A DNA stretch of 64,000 bases, taken from an uncultured Porphyromonadaceae bacterium. GTDB taxonomy: Bacteria > Bacteroidota > Bacteroidia > Bacteroidales > Muribaculaceae. Under the pieces are notes generated by a model that saw only the letters and a list, made by a program, of their open reading frames with translations, was not told where the DNA came from and made no database searches. Location: positions 1 to 64,000 of the forward strand of contig CABPYL010000006.1 of the NCBI GenBank assembly GCA_902461565.1, written 5' to 3'. Position numbers and translations under genes: made by a program. How positions within the stretch are numbered: the first letter of the stretch is position 1; each line of letters opens with the position of its first letter. Of the stretch, positions 1 to 9,100 are shown in pieces.

Positions 1-6
1 CCAGAG

Positions 7-43
7 AAAAACTCAAATTCTCTACTCCTTTGGTTGAGTTTTT
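7..43. terminator. Stem-loop terminator at the left edge
   Basis: AAAAACTCAA (7-16) pairs perfectly with TTGAGTTTTT (34-43) around a 17-base loop, giving an A-tract, stem and T-tract that can work on both strands. It probably ends a gene outside the window and separates it from the low-GC island that follows. No convincing gene is seen in 44-293. Confidence 0.6.
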
Positions 44-153
44 CAAACATTTTCCCTAATATTGCATTTGCCCTTGGACTCTGCAATAAAGAGGCTGAGT
101 CTGTTCATGGTATTTTTCAATGCCGAATTACTTTCGTTTTCAACTAAAAACTA

Positions 154-161
154 TAACTTTG
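154..161 (+). promoter_or_regulatory. Promoter -7 box (TAACTTTG) for the toxin-like island
   Basis: TAACTTTG matches the Bacteroidetes -7 consensus TAnnTTTG. No clear TTTG lies 19-21 bases upstream. It would give a leader of about 125 bases before the ATG at 294 and could transcribe the closely packed genes through 3045. Confidence 0.45.
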
Positions 162-293
162 GGCAAAAATACGAATTTTCATCAATCCTTAAAGTGATAC
201 CGGACAAAAATCTGAATTATCTCCTGTGCGGAATGATAAATGCAGCGTCTTAGCGAACTAAAACAACACCTTTAAAACAATCTTCTGATACCA

Positions 294-1361
294 ATGAATA
301 TTAATTTAATACAGTTTATCGCTATCTTACTGCTGTCTGTTTCAACGACATCGGCTCAACATATAAAAACTTTCCAGCCATGGGAAAGATTTGAATACGA
401 TACTATTCAATATATGGTAAAAGACCCCGTATTTGAAGAATCGTTTAATGAGTTGACAAAGATGTTTGCCGGTAAAATTCCTTATAATCTTAAACGCGCG
501 GAATTTCTTGTTGAAAATGCCTATCACGGCGGAACGATGAATTATATTAATTTCAGCCATAACATCGACCACATTGTCTCTATGCTGAATAATTTTATTG
601 ACGAAAATGGCATTCGACGATATAAAACCGCTCCGAATTATGCTATCTTTAATTTCTTTACAGAGCCATCAGCCATGAATGGCTATAGTAAATTTTTATA
701 TGATTTCGATAACTCTTTTGGAGAAAAGGATTTTAACATTTTCTTTACCTCCTATCTTTTAAAAACACATAAGGGGCAATGCACGTCTATGCCGCTGCTC
801 TATAAGATATTGTGTGATGAACTCGGAGGACAGAGTGCCTTGGCTTTTGCACCATCACATTTATACATCAAGCATATCGGAGAAGATGGCAGGTGGGTAA
901 ATCTTGAGCTCACTAATGGAGGCTTTGCAAGAGACATCTGGATAATTGAATCTATGAAAGTGTCGACGGAAGCAATTCGCAGTGGTATTTATATGCGTGC
1001 GATAAGCGAAAAAGAAACGATTGGCTTTATGATGATGCAATTGGCAAGAGCTTATCAGAATAAATATAAAAGTTATGATTATTTTGTAGAACGTGCTGTG
1101 GAGACAGTCTTGAAAGATCTGCCGGATTTCGTCGATGCTTGTGTAATGAAGTTTAATCTCTATCGGGAGAGAGGGATAAATTTTCTAAATAAATATGGAG
1201 ATATTGACACACCTTTTATAAATCGGACATACAAGACTTTCAAAGAAAACAGCGATAAACTCTACCGATTGGGGTTTTCTGAACCGACACCCGAAGAATA
1301 CCGTGCAAAGATAGAAGAGGGGAGGCTATGGTTGAAAGAACAACAAAAAGAACAACAATGA
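294..1361 (+). CDS. Secreted transglutaminase-like protein
   Basis: 355 residues with a cleavable signal peptide (hydrophobic residues 6-16, ending TSAQ). The central part has a transglutaminase/SirB1-like arrangement: GQCTSMP around residue 162 with a likely nucleophilic Cys, APSHLYIKH about 25 residues later with a candidate His, then WVNLELTNGG where the acidic residue would sit. The family assignment rests on this Cys-His-acid order only. The C-terminal third is helical and charged and ends in a Gln/Lys-rich tail. The stop codon overlaps the next start (ATGA), so it is translationally coupled to the RHS-lipase gene. A periplasmic peptidase or crosslinking role, perhaps maturation of that effector, is inference. 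The gene is AT-rich compared with the efflux genes, which suggests acquisition by transfer. Confidence 0.75.
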   Translation: MNINLIQFIAILLLSVSTTSAQHIKTFQPWERFEYDTIQYMVKDPVFEESFNELTKMFAGKIPYNLKRAEFLVENAYHGGTMNYINFSHNIDHIVSMLNNFIDENGIRRYKTAPNYAIFNFFTEPSAMNGYSKFLYDFDNSFGEKDFNIFFTSYLLKTHKGQCTSMPLLYKILCDELGGQSALAFAPSHLYIKHIGEDGRWVNLELTNGGFARDIWIIESMKVSTEAIRSGIYMRAISEKETIGFMMMQLARAYQNKYKSYDYFVERAVETVLKDLPDFVDACVMKFNLYRERGINFLNKYGDIDTPFINRTYKTFKENSDKLYRLGFSEPTPEEYRAKIEEGRLWLKEQQKEQQ

Positions 1362-2410
1362 ACAAATTCTGCTTAAAACTTATATTATCCACATTGGTTA
1401 TTCTTGTCTTTCCCAATGTATATGCACAAAAGGATAGCGGGAGTCCTTATGCGTTATTCGGAGACAATACACCTGTCCTTGATTCCAGTTATAGTAATAA
1501 TAACCAAAACTGGACTCTTGTAATCCTTATGCCGGATTCTTCGTTTGCTTGTGTAGAAATCAAAGATAAAACACTTACTGTAAAAGATTCCAATGGGAAT
1601 ATTCTTACATCACAAACAATCAATCCGACCGCTTACGCAAGATTTACTACTGTTGATCCGAAAGCAGTGGAAATGCCATGGGCTTCGCCGTATCAATATT
1701 GTTTCGGCGACCCTATTAATTTTATTGATAACGACGGATTACGTCCGACAGAGTCTGAAGCTGCATTTATGGCAAACATCGTTTATAATAAAAGTATCGA
1801 TAAACTTCCAAAAGAATTAACTGATGCAAACTGGAAAATATCACATTTTCCTACATCTATAAAAATGAATCATACCGCTTGGCATGAGAATGGACTCCAA
1901 TCCATGTTGTTTGAAAGAAATGTTAATGGGAAAACAGAATATGCTTATGTATATGCCGGTACAAATTCGGTGGAAGATGTTCTTGAGGATATTGCTCAAA
2001 TTGTGGGGCTTGCACCCCAATATAATACTGCAATCCAGAACGCAAAAGCGCTTTCCGAGGAACTTGGCTCATTTGAACTGACTTTCGTAGGGCATTCATT
2101 GGGTGGAGGAGAAGCCGCTGCAGCAAGCATGGCTACCGGGCGTGCGGCAATCACATTTAACCCTGCTGCTGTAAGTCCATTTACCAGCATTTTCAATCAC
2201 CTCGGAAATCCTTCAAATATAATAAATTATCGGACTGTTCCAAAAGGGAACGGATTTATCAGACTTGGCGGTTGCTTTGTAAATAATCTTCAAAATAATT
2301 TGGGAATGAGAGCTCCGGGTACAACAATAAATATACCTGTTGAGAGTAATAATCCTTTTACTTCGCATCAAATAAAATGTTTTATTGATTATTTCCGAAA
2401 TAAACAATGA
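1358..2410 (+). CDS. Exported lipase-like effector carrying an orphan RHS-core end
   Basis: 350 residues if started at the ATG at 1358, which overlaps the upstream stop and gives a clear signal peptide (MNKFCLKLILSTLVILVF...YAQ). An in-frame ATG at 1328 would bury it. After about 90 residues of unassigned sequence comes a copy of the RHS-core end seen in Bacteroidetes polymorphic toxins: ARFTTVDP, PWASPYQYCFGDPINFID, NDG (about residues 96-127). The rest is a class-3 lipase-like alpha/beta hydrolase: FVGHSLGGG (nucleophile Ser about residue 248) and a late His in FTSHQIKCF. A normal RHS protein has more than 1,000 residues of YD repeats before this point; here they are absent, so the toxin tip is exported on its own. 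The following lipoprotein overlaps it by ATGA and is the natural immunity candidate. The toxin role is inferred from architecture. Confidence 0.8.
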   Translation: MNKFCLKLILSTLVILVFPNVYAQKDSGSPYALFGDNTPVLDSSYSNNNQNWTLVILMPDSSFACVEIKDKTLTVKDSNGNILTSQTINPTAYARFTTVDPKAVEMPWASPYQYCFGDPINFIDNDGLRPTESEAAFMANIVYNKSIDKLPKELTDANWKISHFPTSIKMNHTAWHENGLQSMLFERNVNGKTEYAYVYAGTNSVEDVLEDIAQIVGLAPQYNTAIQNAKALSEELGSFELTFVGHSLGGGEAAAASMATGRAAITFNPAAVSPFTSIFNHLGNPSNIINYRTVPKGNGFIRLGGCFVNNLQNNLGMRAPGTTINIPVESNNPFTSHQIKCFIDYFRNKQ

Positions 2411-3045
2411 ATAGATTAAAAATGATATTCAGCGTAATATTAGCTTTCACGCTGTCCGGTTGCATCGGATGGTATGATAAGATGTCACATCTTTCCGACG
2501 AGGAGCTTGCTTGGGTTAATTGTTATGAAATCGGTGATTCTATTTTGTTTCAATCCGACAGTCTTGACATTGACACGTTGGTTGTAACCGATAAAAACAT
2601 ATATAATACATCCAATCCTTTTTTCATTCACTTTATTGACAATTATCCTGGTAGCAATTTTAATGCTATTGCTAATTATATATTTATTATAAAGAATAAA
2701 ACTAATAATATAGAAGGGTATTTTGAAATAGAAAAATTTGTTGAAAATGATTCTATCAAAATAGATGCTTTATTAGATCAACGATTCTCAAATGATTGGA
2801 ACTATGATTTTGATTATAGGAACGATATGAGGATATTTACAGAAAGTAATCCTATTAAAATTACAAAATTTTCAATGAATGGACAATTATTCAATAATTG
2901 TATTATAATTGACGATTCCAACTCTAGATTATCGAAATATAATGATCGAGAAAATCCTATTGCGAGTTTTGTCATTAACCGCGATTATGGTTTAATTTAT
3001 TATAGATACGCCAATGACAAAGAATTTTTCCGCAAGTTTGAATAG
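2407..3045 (+). CDS. Lipoprotein, candidate immunity protein to the RHS-lipase
   Basis: 212 residues. The lipoprotein signal has a lipobox (FTLSGC, Cys about residue 19). The mature part is acidic and rich in Asn, Asp and Ile with no family I recognise. It starts inside the stop of the lipase gene (ATGA), so the two are made together. A lipoprotein facing the periplasm is the right place to neutralise an exported lipase, but this is inference from position. Base composition is extremely AT-rich. No transmembrane segment other than the signal is seen. Confidence 0.7.
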   Translation: MNRLKMIFSVILAFTLSGCIGWYDKMSHLSDEELAWVNCYEIGDSILFQSDSLDIDTLVVTDKNIYNTSNPFFIHFIDNYPGSNFNAIANYIFIIKNKTNNIEGYFEIEKFVENDSIKIDALLDQRFSNDWNYDFDYRNDMRIFTESNPIKITKFSMNGQLFNNCIIIDDSNSRLSKYNDRENPIASFVINRDYGLIYYRYANDKEFFRKFE

Positions 3046-3130
3046 CTAATTTGGGCGTTTAACATACCTGTTTTATTTATGGAAACCTCCAAATTGAAAA
3101 TACTATATAGAAGCTTAATATTTCTGGTAA

Positions 3131-3211
3131 AAATTTAGACAATCTCTTATAATAACCGGTAACCCAAATTATGGCAATAATGGTAAAGCTAATCCTAATA
3201 TCGGTCAGTAG
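3131..3211 (+). pseudogene. Possible remnant 3' end of a lost polymorphic toxin gene
   Basis: A frame with no usable start is open from just after a stop at 3128-3130 to the TAG at 3209-3211. It reads TGNPNYGNNGKANPNIGQ at its end, a Gly/Asn/Pro-rich tail like the last residues of RHS-type nuclease toxins. It overlaps the start of the next lipoprotein gene in another frame, the usual toxin-immunity arrangement. I read it as an orphan toxin tip whose body was deleted. The match is by eye, so chance is not excluded. Confidence 0.4.
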
Positions 3212-3716
3212 TCTTTTGTTAATGTCTTGTGGAAGAGGTAGATGTGCCGGTGTTGAAAATACCTTTACAGGTGATATTTCTGTAAATCAATTCGTTTTGC
3301 GCGATACATCCTGCTTTGTACATTTGGAAAAAATACCTGACGAAATAGATGACCCAAACATTGGAGAATTCGTAGGTTTTTCAAATAAATCGTCATCTGA
3401 ATTCTTACTATTATGTTGTGAAAATGGAGGGTTCCGTAACCAATATAATTATTTTTATTTGACTGATAGTGTACATCCGGAGTACAGGCCCAAAATGGTT
3501 ATTCTTGAAGATTCTGTTTTTTACACAACATCAGGAGTTCATATCGGCAGTTCTGAAACAGAGTTTTGCGAGAAATACAAAGGATTGGACTTTTCCGTTT
3601 CTCAAAACGCAAGTGAGAAAACATACGAATTCCAAGATACAATAGACCTGTATCGCAGTATTTACAGATTCTATGATGGAATACTAAAACACGTAGAATT
3701 TGGTTATGTATGGTAA
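3171..3716 (+). CDS. Small lipoprotein, possible orphan immunity protein
   Basis: 181 residues from the ATG at 3171; the ATG at 3180 (MVKLILISVSSLLLMSC) is equally good and leaves a cleaner lipoprotein signal. The lipobox is LLMSC. The mature protein contains several Cys (CGRGRCAG near the start and LLLCCENGG in the middle) and many acidic residues, with no family I recognise. The first codons overlap a degraded frame that resembles a toxin tail, so this may be an immunity gene kept after its toxin was lost. A gap of 125 bases separates it from the previous lipoprotein, so it may have its own promoter, but no TAnnTTTG box is clear. Confidence 0.65.
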   Translation: MAIMVKLILISVSSLLLMSCGRGRCAGVENTFTGDISVNQFVLRDTSCFVHLEKIPDEIDDPNIGEFVGFSNKSSSEFLLLCCENGGFRNQYNYFYLTDSVHPEYRPKMVILEDSVFYTTSGVHIGSSETEFCEKYKGLDFSVSQNASEKTYEFQDTIDLYRSIYRFYDGILKHVEFGYVW

Positions 3717-3730
3717 TTTATTAGTTTCAT

Positions 3731-4165
3731 ATGAAAGTCAAAAAAATAATATGGTTAATAGCAGTCGCTATCCTTTTGTATTCATCCTTTTTTTTTAGCG
3801 ACATTTCACAATACAAACAAATTGGCGATACGCATTTTTATTTATTACCCAATTTTAATGGAGACGAATCCCTCCTTTATCATGATGAAGGACATAAAAA
3901 ATATGGATTTTCTCCCATATACCATAAAGGTTCCGTTCATGATGTCTATTGGAATCAACAATTCATTATTATAAAATGTAGTCAACAAAAAGAATGGAAC
4001 TGGTATATAATTAAGAATATAAAGGATTATAATTATCGTGAATTTAATATATTGCATCTTTTGAACGAAAACGATTATCAAAGGACTCTGGATTCTCTGA
4101 GGATAGATGAAACAAAAATGGAGTATACAGATGGAAGCATTCCCTGGAGTTTGCATCTGTTTTAG
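3731..4165 (+). CDS. Single-span anchored protein, first of a paralogous pair
   Basis: 144 residues. A short basic start (MKVKK) is followed by a hydrophobic helix (residues 6-23), giving an uncleaved anchor or signal, then a soluble domain outside the inner membrane. Landmarks are IGDTHFYLLP, VYWNQQFIIIK and a C-terminal IPWSLHLF. The same landmarks appear in order in the next gene (IGNTRFYLVE, ILWNDHYIISK, IAWWKILF), so the two are diverged duplicates. Position after a toxin-like gene and lipoproteins suggests immunity function; this is inference. Codon use is AT-rich like the rest of the island. Confidence 0.65.
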   Translation: MKVKKIIWLIAVAILLYSSFFFSDISQYKQIGDTHFYLLPNFNGDESLLYHDEGHKKYGFSPIYHKGSVHDVYWNQQFIIIKCSQQKEWNWYIIKNIKDYNYREFNILHLLNENDYQRTLDSLRIDETKMEYTDGSIPWSLHLF

Positions 4166-4191
4166 TAATAAAAAGAGTTTCAATTGTATTT

Positions 4192-4656
4192 ATGGAAATC
4201 GCCAAGATAAAATACAAATATCTGATACTGATTATTATTGGTTCATTGCTAATTGTGAATCATTATTTTTCATATAGTAGGAGGATCGGCAATACTCGCT
4301 TCTACCTTGTTGAAACAATGGCAGACTCAAAAGAAGGCAAACCATTGGCAGGCTTGTATTATAAACCTGCAGCCACTTCCGGTTATAATGGTGAAAATAC
4401 GCCGGGGTTCCCGAAGGCCATCTTGTGGAACGACCATTATATTATATCTAAAAACTTTGATGGAAACAATCCTATGATTATCGAATATGTGATTATCAAT
4501 ATGGACAGTATTAGATCTGATTTTGGAGAAATGAATGATATTCATAGATTCCAGGATCAAGAATCATATTACAATTATTTGAAACAAATTAAATTATCTG
4601 AGGCAGATATGAATCAAACAGACAATCACATAGCATGGTGGAAAATATTATTCTGA
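4192..4656 (+). CDS. Single-span anchored protein, second of a paralogous pair
   Basis: 154 residues with an N-terminal hydrophobic anchor (residues 10-27). It is related to the preceding protein by shared landmarks IGNTRFYL, LWNDHYII, a region of alternating acidic and aromatic residues, and the W-hydrophobic-LF end. Tandem diverged copies are typical of immunity arrays that protect against variants of one toxin. I do not recognise the family. It is the last gene of the island; a strong bidirectional terminator follows at 4691. Confidence 0.65.
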   Translation: MEIAKIKYKYLILIIIGSLLIVNHYFSYSRRIGNTRFYLVETMADSKEGKPLAGLYYKPAATSGYNGENTPGFPKAILWNDHYIISKNFDGNNPMIIEYVIINMDSIRSDFGEMNDIHRFQDQESYYNYLKQIKLSEADMNQTDNHIAWWKILF

Positions 4657-4686
4657 GAAGGCAATAAAGGCATTCCCATATATAAC

Positions 4687-4718
4687 AAAAAACAGCTCCT
4701 GCCGGGGAGCTGTTTTTT
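4687..4718. terminator. Bidirectional terminator between convergent units
   Basis: AACAGCTCC (4691-4699) pairs with GGAGCTGTT (4706-4714), flanked by an A-run on the left and a T-run on the right. It ends the forward island and also the reverse efflux operon whose last gene stops at 4735. Confidence 0.85.
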
Positions 4719-4734
4719 GTGGGGCATGGTGAGC

Positions 4735-6123
4735 TTAGCGGCCGCCGCCGAGGGCCTGGTAGAGGTTGATTACGGCGCGCGAGCGGGCCAGGTCGGTGTT
4801 TATCTGGCTTATCTGTGCCGACAGCAGGCTCTGCTGTGCGGTGAGCACTTCAAGATAATTGGTGCTGCCTGTGGAGTAGAGCATAAGGTCTTTGGTGTAC
4901 TCCACGGATTTCTCGAGATTAGCCACCTGGTCGACGAGGTAGTTAGATTTCTCGAGGCTCTTTTCATACACTTCCAGCGCGTTGCTCACTTCGGAAGCGG
5001 CATTCAGCAGGGCATACTCGAAGCTGTTGAGCGCCTGTTGCTGCTGTGCCTTGGAGGCTTTGAGGCGGGCGATATTCTGTCCGCGCATGAACAGCGGCGC
5101 TGCGAGCGAGCCTGCGAGGTTGTAGAACCATTCGCCGGGATTCTTTACAACCGATCCCAGGAGGTTGGTGAAACCGCCGGATGCAGTGATTGTAAGGCCG
5201 GGATAGAAGGCGGCGCGGGCGCTGTTGGTGGCGTAGTAGGCGGATGCAAGAGCCTGCTCGGCGGCCTGCACGTCCGGACGGCAGGCAAGCTCGGCCATAG
5301 GAACGCCTGCGCGGAGCACCTGCGGCACGTTGAGCGTTGCGTTCTCGGAGATATCCCAGTATACAGGCATCTGGTTGAGGAGCAGGCTCATGGTGTTGTT
5401 AAGCTGGTTGAGGGTAGCCTCGAGGTCGGTGATGGAGGCCAGGATGCTGTAGTAGTTGGCGTCGGACTGTACCACAGCAGCCTCGGTAACACCGCGGCCG
5501 GCTTCCTTGAGGTCGCGCATTGTGTTGACGGTCTCTTTCCAGAGTTTGGATGTCTCGCGCGAGAGGGCGAGCTGGCGGCGTACGGCCGCGATGGAATAGT
5601 AGGTATTGGCTACGGCGGAGATAATCTGGCTGCGTGTTGCCTGCGCGTAGGCCTCGCTCTGGTAGAGTGCTGCCTGCGCGCCGCGTTTGCTGTTGAGTAT
5701 CTTGCCGAAGATGTCCACTTCCCAGCTTACCTGCAGGGGCAGCGTGTAACTCCACGAGAGTTCGCTGCCTGCCATAGATGCGCCGGATCCGTTAGGGGCG
5801 AGGACGGCAGAGGGGAGGTAGCTCAGTTTGGCACCGAGCACGTTTGCCTGTGCCACCTCAACGTTGAGCTGTGCGTTGCGCAGGTTGGTGTTGTTCTCCA
5901 GAGCCTTGCGGATGATGTCTGCAAGGAATGGATCGGTGAAGACGTCCTCCCACAGCAGGTTGCCGAAGGCGGCGGAGTCTACGGGAGCCTTGCGGGCTTC
6001 GGCGTAGTCCTTTGTGAGAGCCGTTGATGTGGGCGTCTCGTATTTTTTGTATATGTGGCAGCCGGAGAGCGACACAGCGAGTGCTGCGGCGATTGCCAGG
6101 CGGCTTATTTCGGATATTTTCAT
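4735..6123 (-). CDS. RND efflux outer-membrane factor (OprM/NodT type)
   Basis: 462 residues from the ATG at 6123, chosen because it gives a lipoprotein signal with lipobox LSGC (MKISEISRLAIAAALAV); the open frame extends further upstream but lacks a signal. The family is recognised from the two repeated coiled-coil/barrel halves: TNLRNAQLNVEVAQANVLGA in the first, RPDVQAAEQALASAYYATNS and the ending NTDLARSRAVINLYQALGGG in the second. It forms the outer-membrane exit duct of a tripartite drug or lipid pump. It is the last gene of a three-gene operon, 11 bases after the pump gene. The order adaptor, pump, duct is standard in Bacteroidetes. Confidence 0.95.
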   Translation of the reverse strand: MKISEISRLAIAAALAVSLSGCHIYKKYETPTSTALTKDYAEARKAPVDSAAFGNLLWEDVFTDPFLADIIRKALENNTNLRNAQLNVEVAQANVLGAKLSYLPSAVLAPNGSGASMAGSELSWSYTLPLQVSWEVDIFGKILNSKRGAQAALYQSEAYAQATRSQIISAVANTYYSIAAVRRQLALSRETSKLWKETVNTMRDLKEAGRGVTEAAVVQSDANYYSILASITDLEATLNQLNNTMSLLLNQMPVYWDISENATLNVPQVLRAGVPMAELACRPDVQAAEQALASAYYATNSARAAFYPGLTITASGGFTNLLGSVVKNPGEWFYNLAGSLAAPLFMRGQNIARLKASKAQQQQALNSFEYALLNAASEVSNALEVYEKSLEKSNYLVDQVANLEKSVEYTKDLMLYSTGSTNYLEVLTAQQSLLSAQISQINTDLARSRAVINLYQALGGGR

Positions 6124-6134
6124 AGTTCTGAAAC

Positions 6135-9100
6135 TTATTGGGCGTATTGTTCGATTTCTTTGGCGATTGTGCCGCCGCGTTCTTCGTTCTGCCAGTTGAT
6201 GGGCTTGAATTTTTCCTGTATTTTCTGGAATATCACGAACAGAGCGGGTACGACGAATATCTGGCATATCATGCCAAGGAGCATGCCGCCTACAGAACCT
6301 GCGCCGAGGGCGTGGTTGCCGTTAGCGCCTACGCCGCTGGAGAACATCATGGGCAGAAGGCCGATAACCATAGCGAGCGAGGTCATGAGGATAGGACGCA
6401 GACGTGCTACGGCGCCGGCGATGGCGGAGTTGAAGATGCTCATGCCTGTCATGCGGCGTTCGAGGGCGAATTCCACAATAAGGATGGCGTTCTTGGCAAG
6501 AAGGCCGATAAGCATGATAAGGGCAATCTGCAGATAGATGTTGTTGGCGATGCCGAAGATGCGCGCTAAGATGAACGAGCCTGCCAGACCGAAGGGAATG
6601 GAGAGGATAACGGCGAAGGGCAGCAGGTAGCTTTCGTACTGTGCGGACAGCAGCAGGTATACGAACAGGAGGCAGAGGCCGAAGATGGTAGCCGTTGCCG
6701 TACCGGCGCCTGTGCCGGCTTCCTCGCGGGTCATACCGGCGTATTCGTAACCATAGCCCTGAGGCAGCGTCTCGGCGGCGATGCGCTCGATTGCGGCGAT
6801 GGCGTCGCCGCTGGAGAAGCCGGGGTTAGGTGTACCGGAAACCGATATGGAGGTGAACATGTTGAATCGGTTCATAAGGTCGGGACCGTATACGCGGGTA
6901 AGCTTCACGAAGTTCGATATGGGAGCCATTTCGGAACCGTTGCGAATCTTCACGCTGTTGAGCGTTTCGGGGTTGATACGCGATTCGGGAGCTGCCTGCA
7001 TCATTACGCGGTAGATTTTACCGAAGCGGTTGAAGTTGGATACATACATGCCGCCGTAGTAGCCCTGGAGGGTCTGGAGGATAGTGGCGGGGCTGATGCC
7101 AGCCTTCTTTGCCTTTGCCGCGTCGATATCAATCATATACTGCGGGAAAGAAGGGTTGAAGGTAGTGTATGCGGCCTGTATTTCGGGGCACTGGTTGAGT
7201 TTTGCCAGGAATGTCTGCACAACGCCGAAGAACTGGTTGATGTCGCCGCCGGTGCGGTCCTGCATCTGTAGCTCGAAACCGTTGGTGGCGGAGTAGCCGG
7301 AAATCATGGGTGGTGCGAAAATCATTACGCGGCCGTCCTTTATATACTTCGATGTCATATAGTACAGCTTCTGGATGATTGAGTCGGAACGCTGGCTCTT
7401 GTCGCGTTCGCTCCAGTCTTTCAGCTTCATGATGAATGCGCCGTATGTCGGGCCCTGGCCTGCGATAAAGCTGTAGCCGTTGATCATCATTCGGGTCTTG
7501 ATGCCGGGAATGTTTGCTGCGAGCGAATCAACCTGGTCGAGCACTTGGCCGGTACGTTCCTGCGATGTGCCGGCAGGCATGTCCACCATCGCGAACACAA
7601 CGCCGGTATCTTCGTTAGGCACAAGGCCGGAAGGAGTGGTGCTCATGAGCCATACCAATAGAGCGACTGCGACAGCTACAGAACCGAACGACAGGTATTT
7701 GTGCTTTGCGCACCACGAAGCGCCCTTGCGGTAACTTTCCGTGAGGGCCGTGAAGTTCTTCTCGAACCATACGTGGAACTTCTTGCCGAAGAGGCCGAGA
7801 ACGGCCACGATGGCCACGGCGTAAGCTATGCACGACAGCATGACGTTGTGGAAGGAGTACCATCCGAGTACCATGAAGGTTACGGCAGCGATGATGAGCA
7901 CGAAAGTGATTACCGGATTGATGTCGAACAGGAATACTTTCTTTGCGCGCTTAGCGGCGACCTGGCCTGCGGCCTTATAGGCCTCGCCCATGCGCTCGCC
8001 TATACCGGGAACGGTGCCGTCCTCCTTGGGATGCGGTTTAAGGAACAGTGCGCACAGTGCCGGCGACAGTGTGAGGGCGTTCACAGCCGAGAAGGCGATG
8101 GCGATTGCCATTGTGAGACCGAACTGGCGGTAGAATATACCGGAGGTGCCGGGCATGAACGACACGGGAATGAACACCAGCATCATTACCAGAGTGATGG
8201 AGATAAGAGCGCCGGCGATTTCTCCCATAGCGTCGATAGAGGCGCGGCGCGCCGAGGTGTATCCCTGGTCGAGCTTGGCGTGGACGGCTTCGACAACCAC
8301 AATGGCGTCGTCCACCACAATGGCGATGGCAAGTACGAGGGCCGACAGTGTGATAAGGTTAATTGAGAAGCCGATAAGGTACATCATAAAGAACGTACCG
8401 ATAAGGGCCACGGGGATGGCGATTGCAGGAATAAGGGTAGAACGGATGTCCTGGAGGAATATGAACACAACGAGGAACACGAGTATGAAGGCCTCGATGA
8501 GCGTGTGGATAACGTTGTTGATGGAGGCGTACAGGAATTCGTTGTTGTTCATAGGAATCTCGTATACACAGCCGTCGGGGGCGTCGGCCTTGAGCTTGTC
8601 CACAAGGGCGAGACAGTCCTTGATAATCTTTGTGGCGTTGGAGCCGGGGGTCTGGAACACGATAGCCTGCGACGACGTGTGTCCGTTGGCCTTGTTGGCG
8701 AAGCCGTAGGTTACTCGGCCAAGCTCGATATCGGCCACGTCCTTGAGGTAGAGTACCTCGCCGTTGCTGCCTGTACGCACTACTATGTCGCCGAATTCCT
8801 CGGGTGTGGACAGACGTCCGCGGTAGCGCATTGTATACTGGAACGACTGGTTGCCCTGCTCGCCGAAGGAACCGGGGGCTGCCTCGATGTTCTGCTCGGC
8901 AAGAGCGGCGGAAACGTCGGTAGGCATCATGTGGTACTGGGCCATCACTTCCGGCTTGAGCCATATACGCATGGAGTAGTCGGCGCCGAAGGCCATCACA
9001 TCACCCACGCCCTGCACACGCTGCAGTTCGGGAATGACGTTGATTTTCATGTAGTTGTCGAGGAATTCAGCCGAATATCTCGCTTCGGCGGTGGTATCCA

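Noticed and set aside
62..253. Possible 63-codon gene at the left edge
   Set aside because: No signal, domain or Shine-Dalgarno; it runs through the promoter box at 154-161 that serves the next gene.
4717..6027. A 436-codon open frame opposite the outer-membrane efflux gene
   Set aside because: Antisense shadow: low-complexity Val/Gly/Glu sequence with no recognisable domain, while the reverse strand has a complete OprM-family protein.
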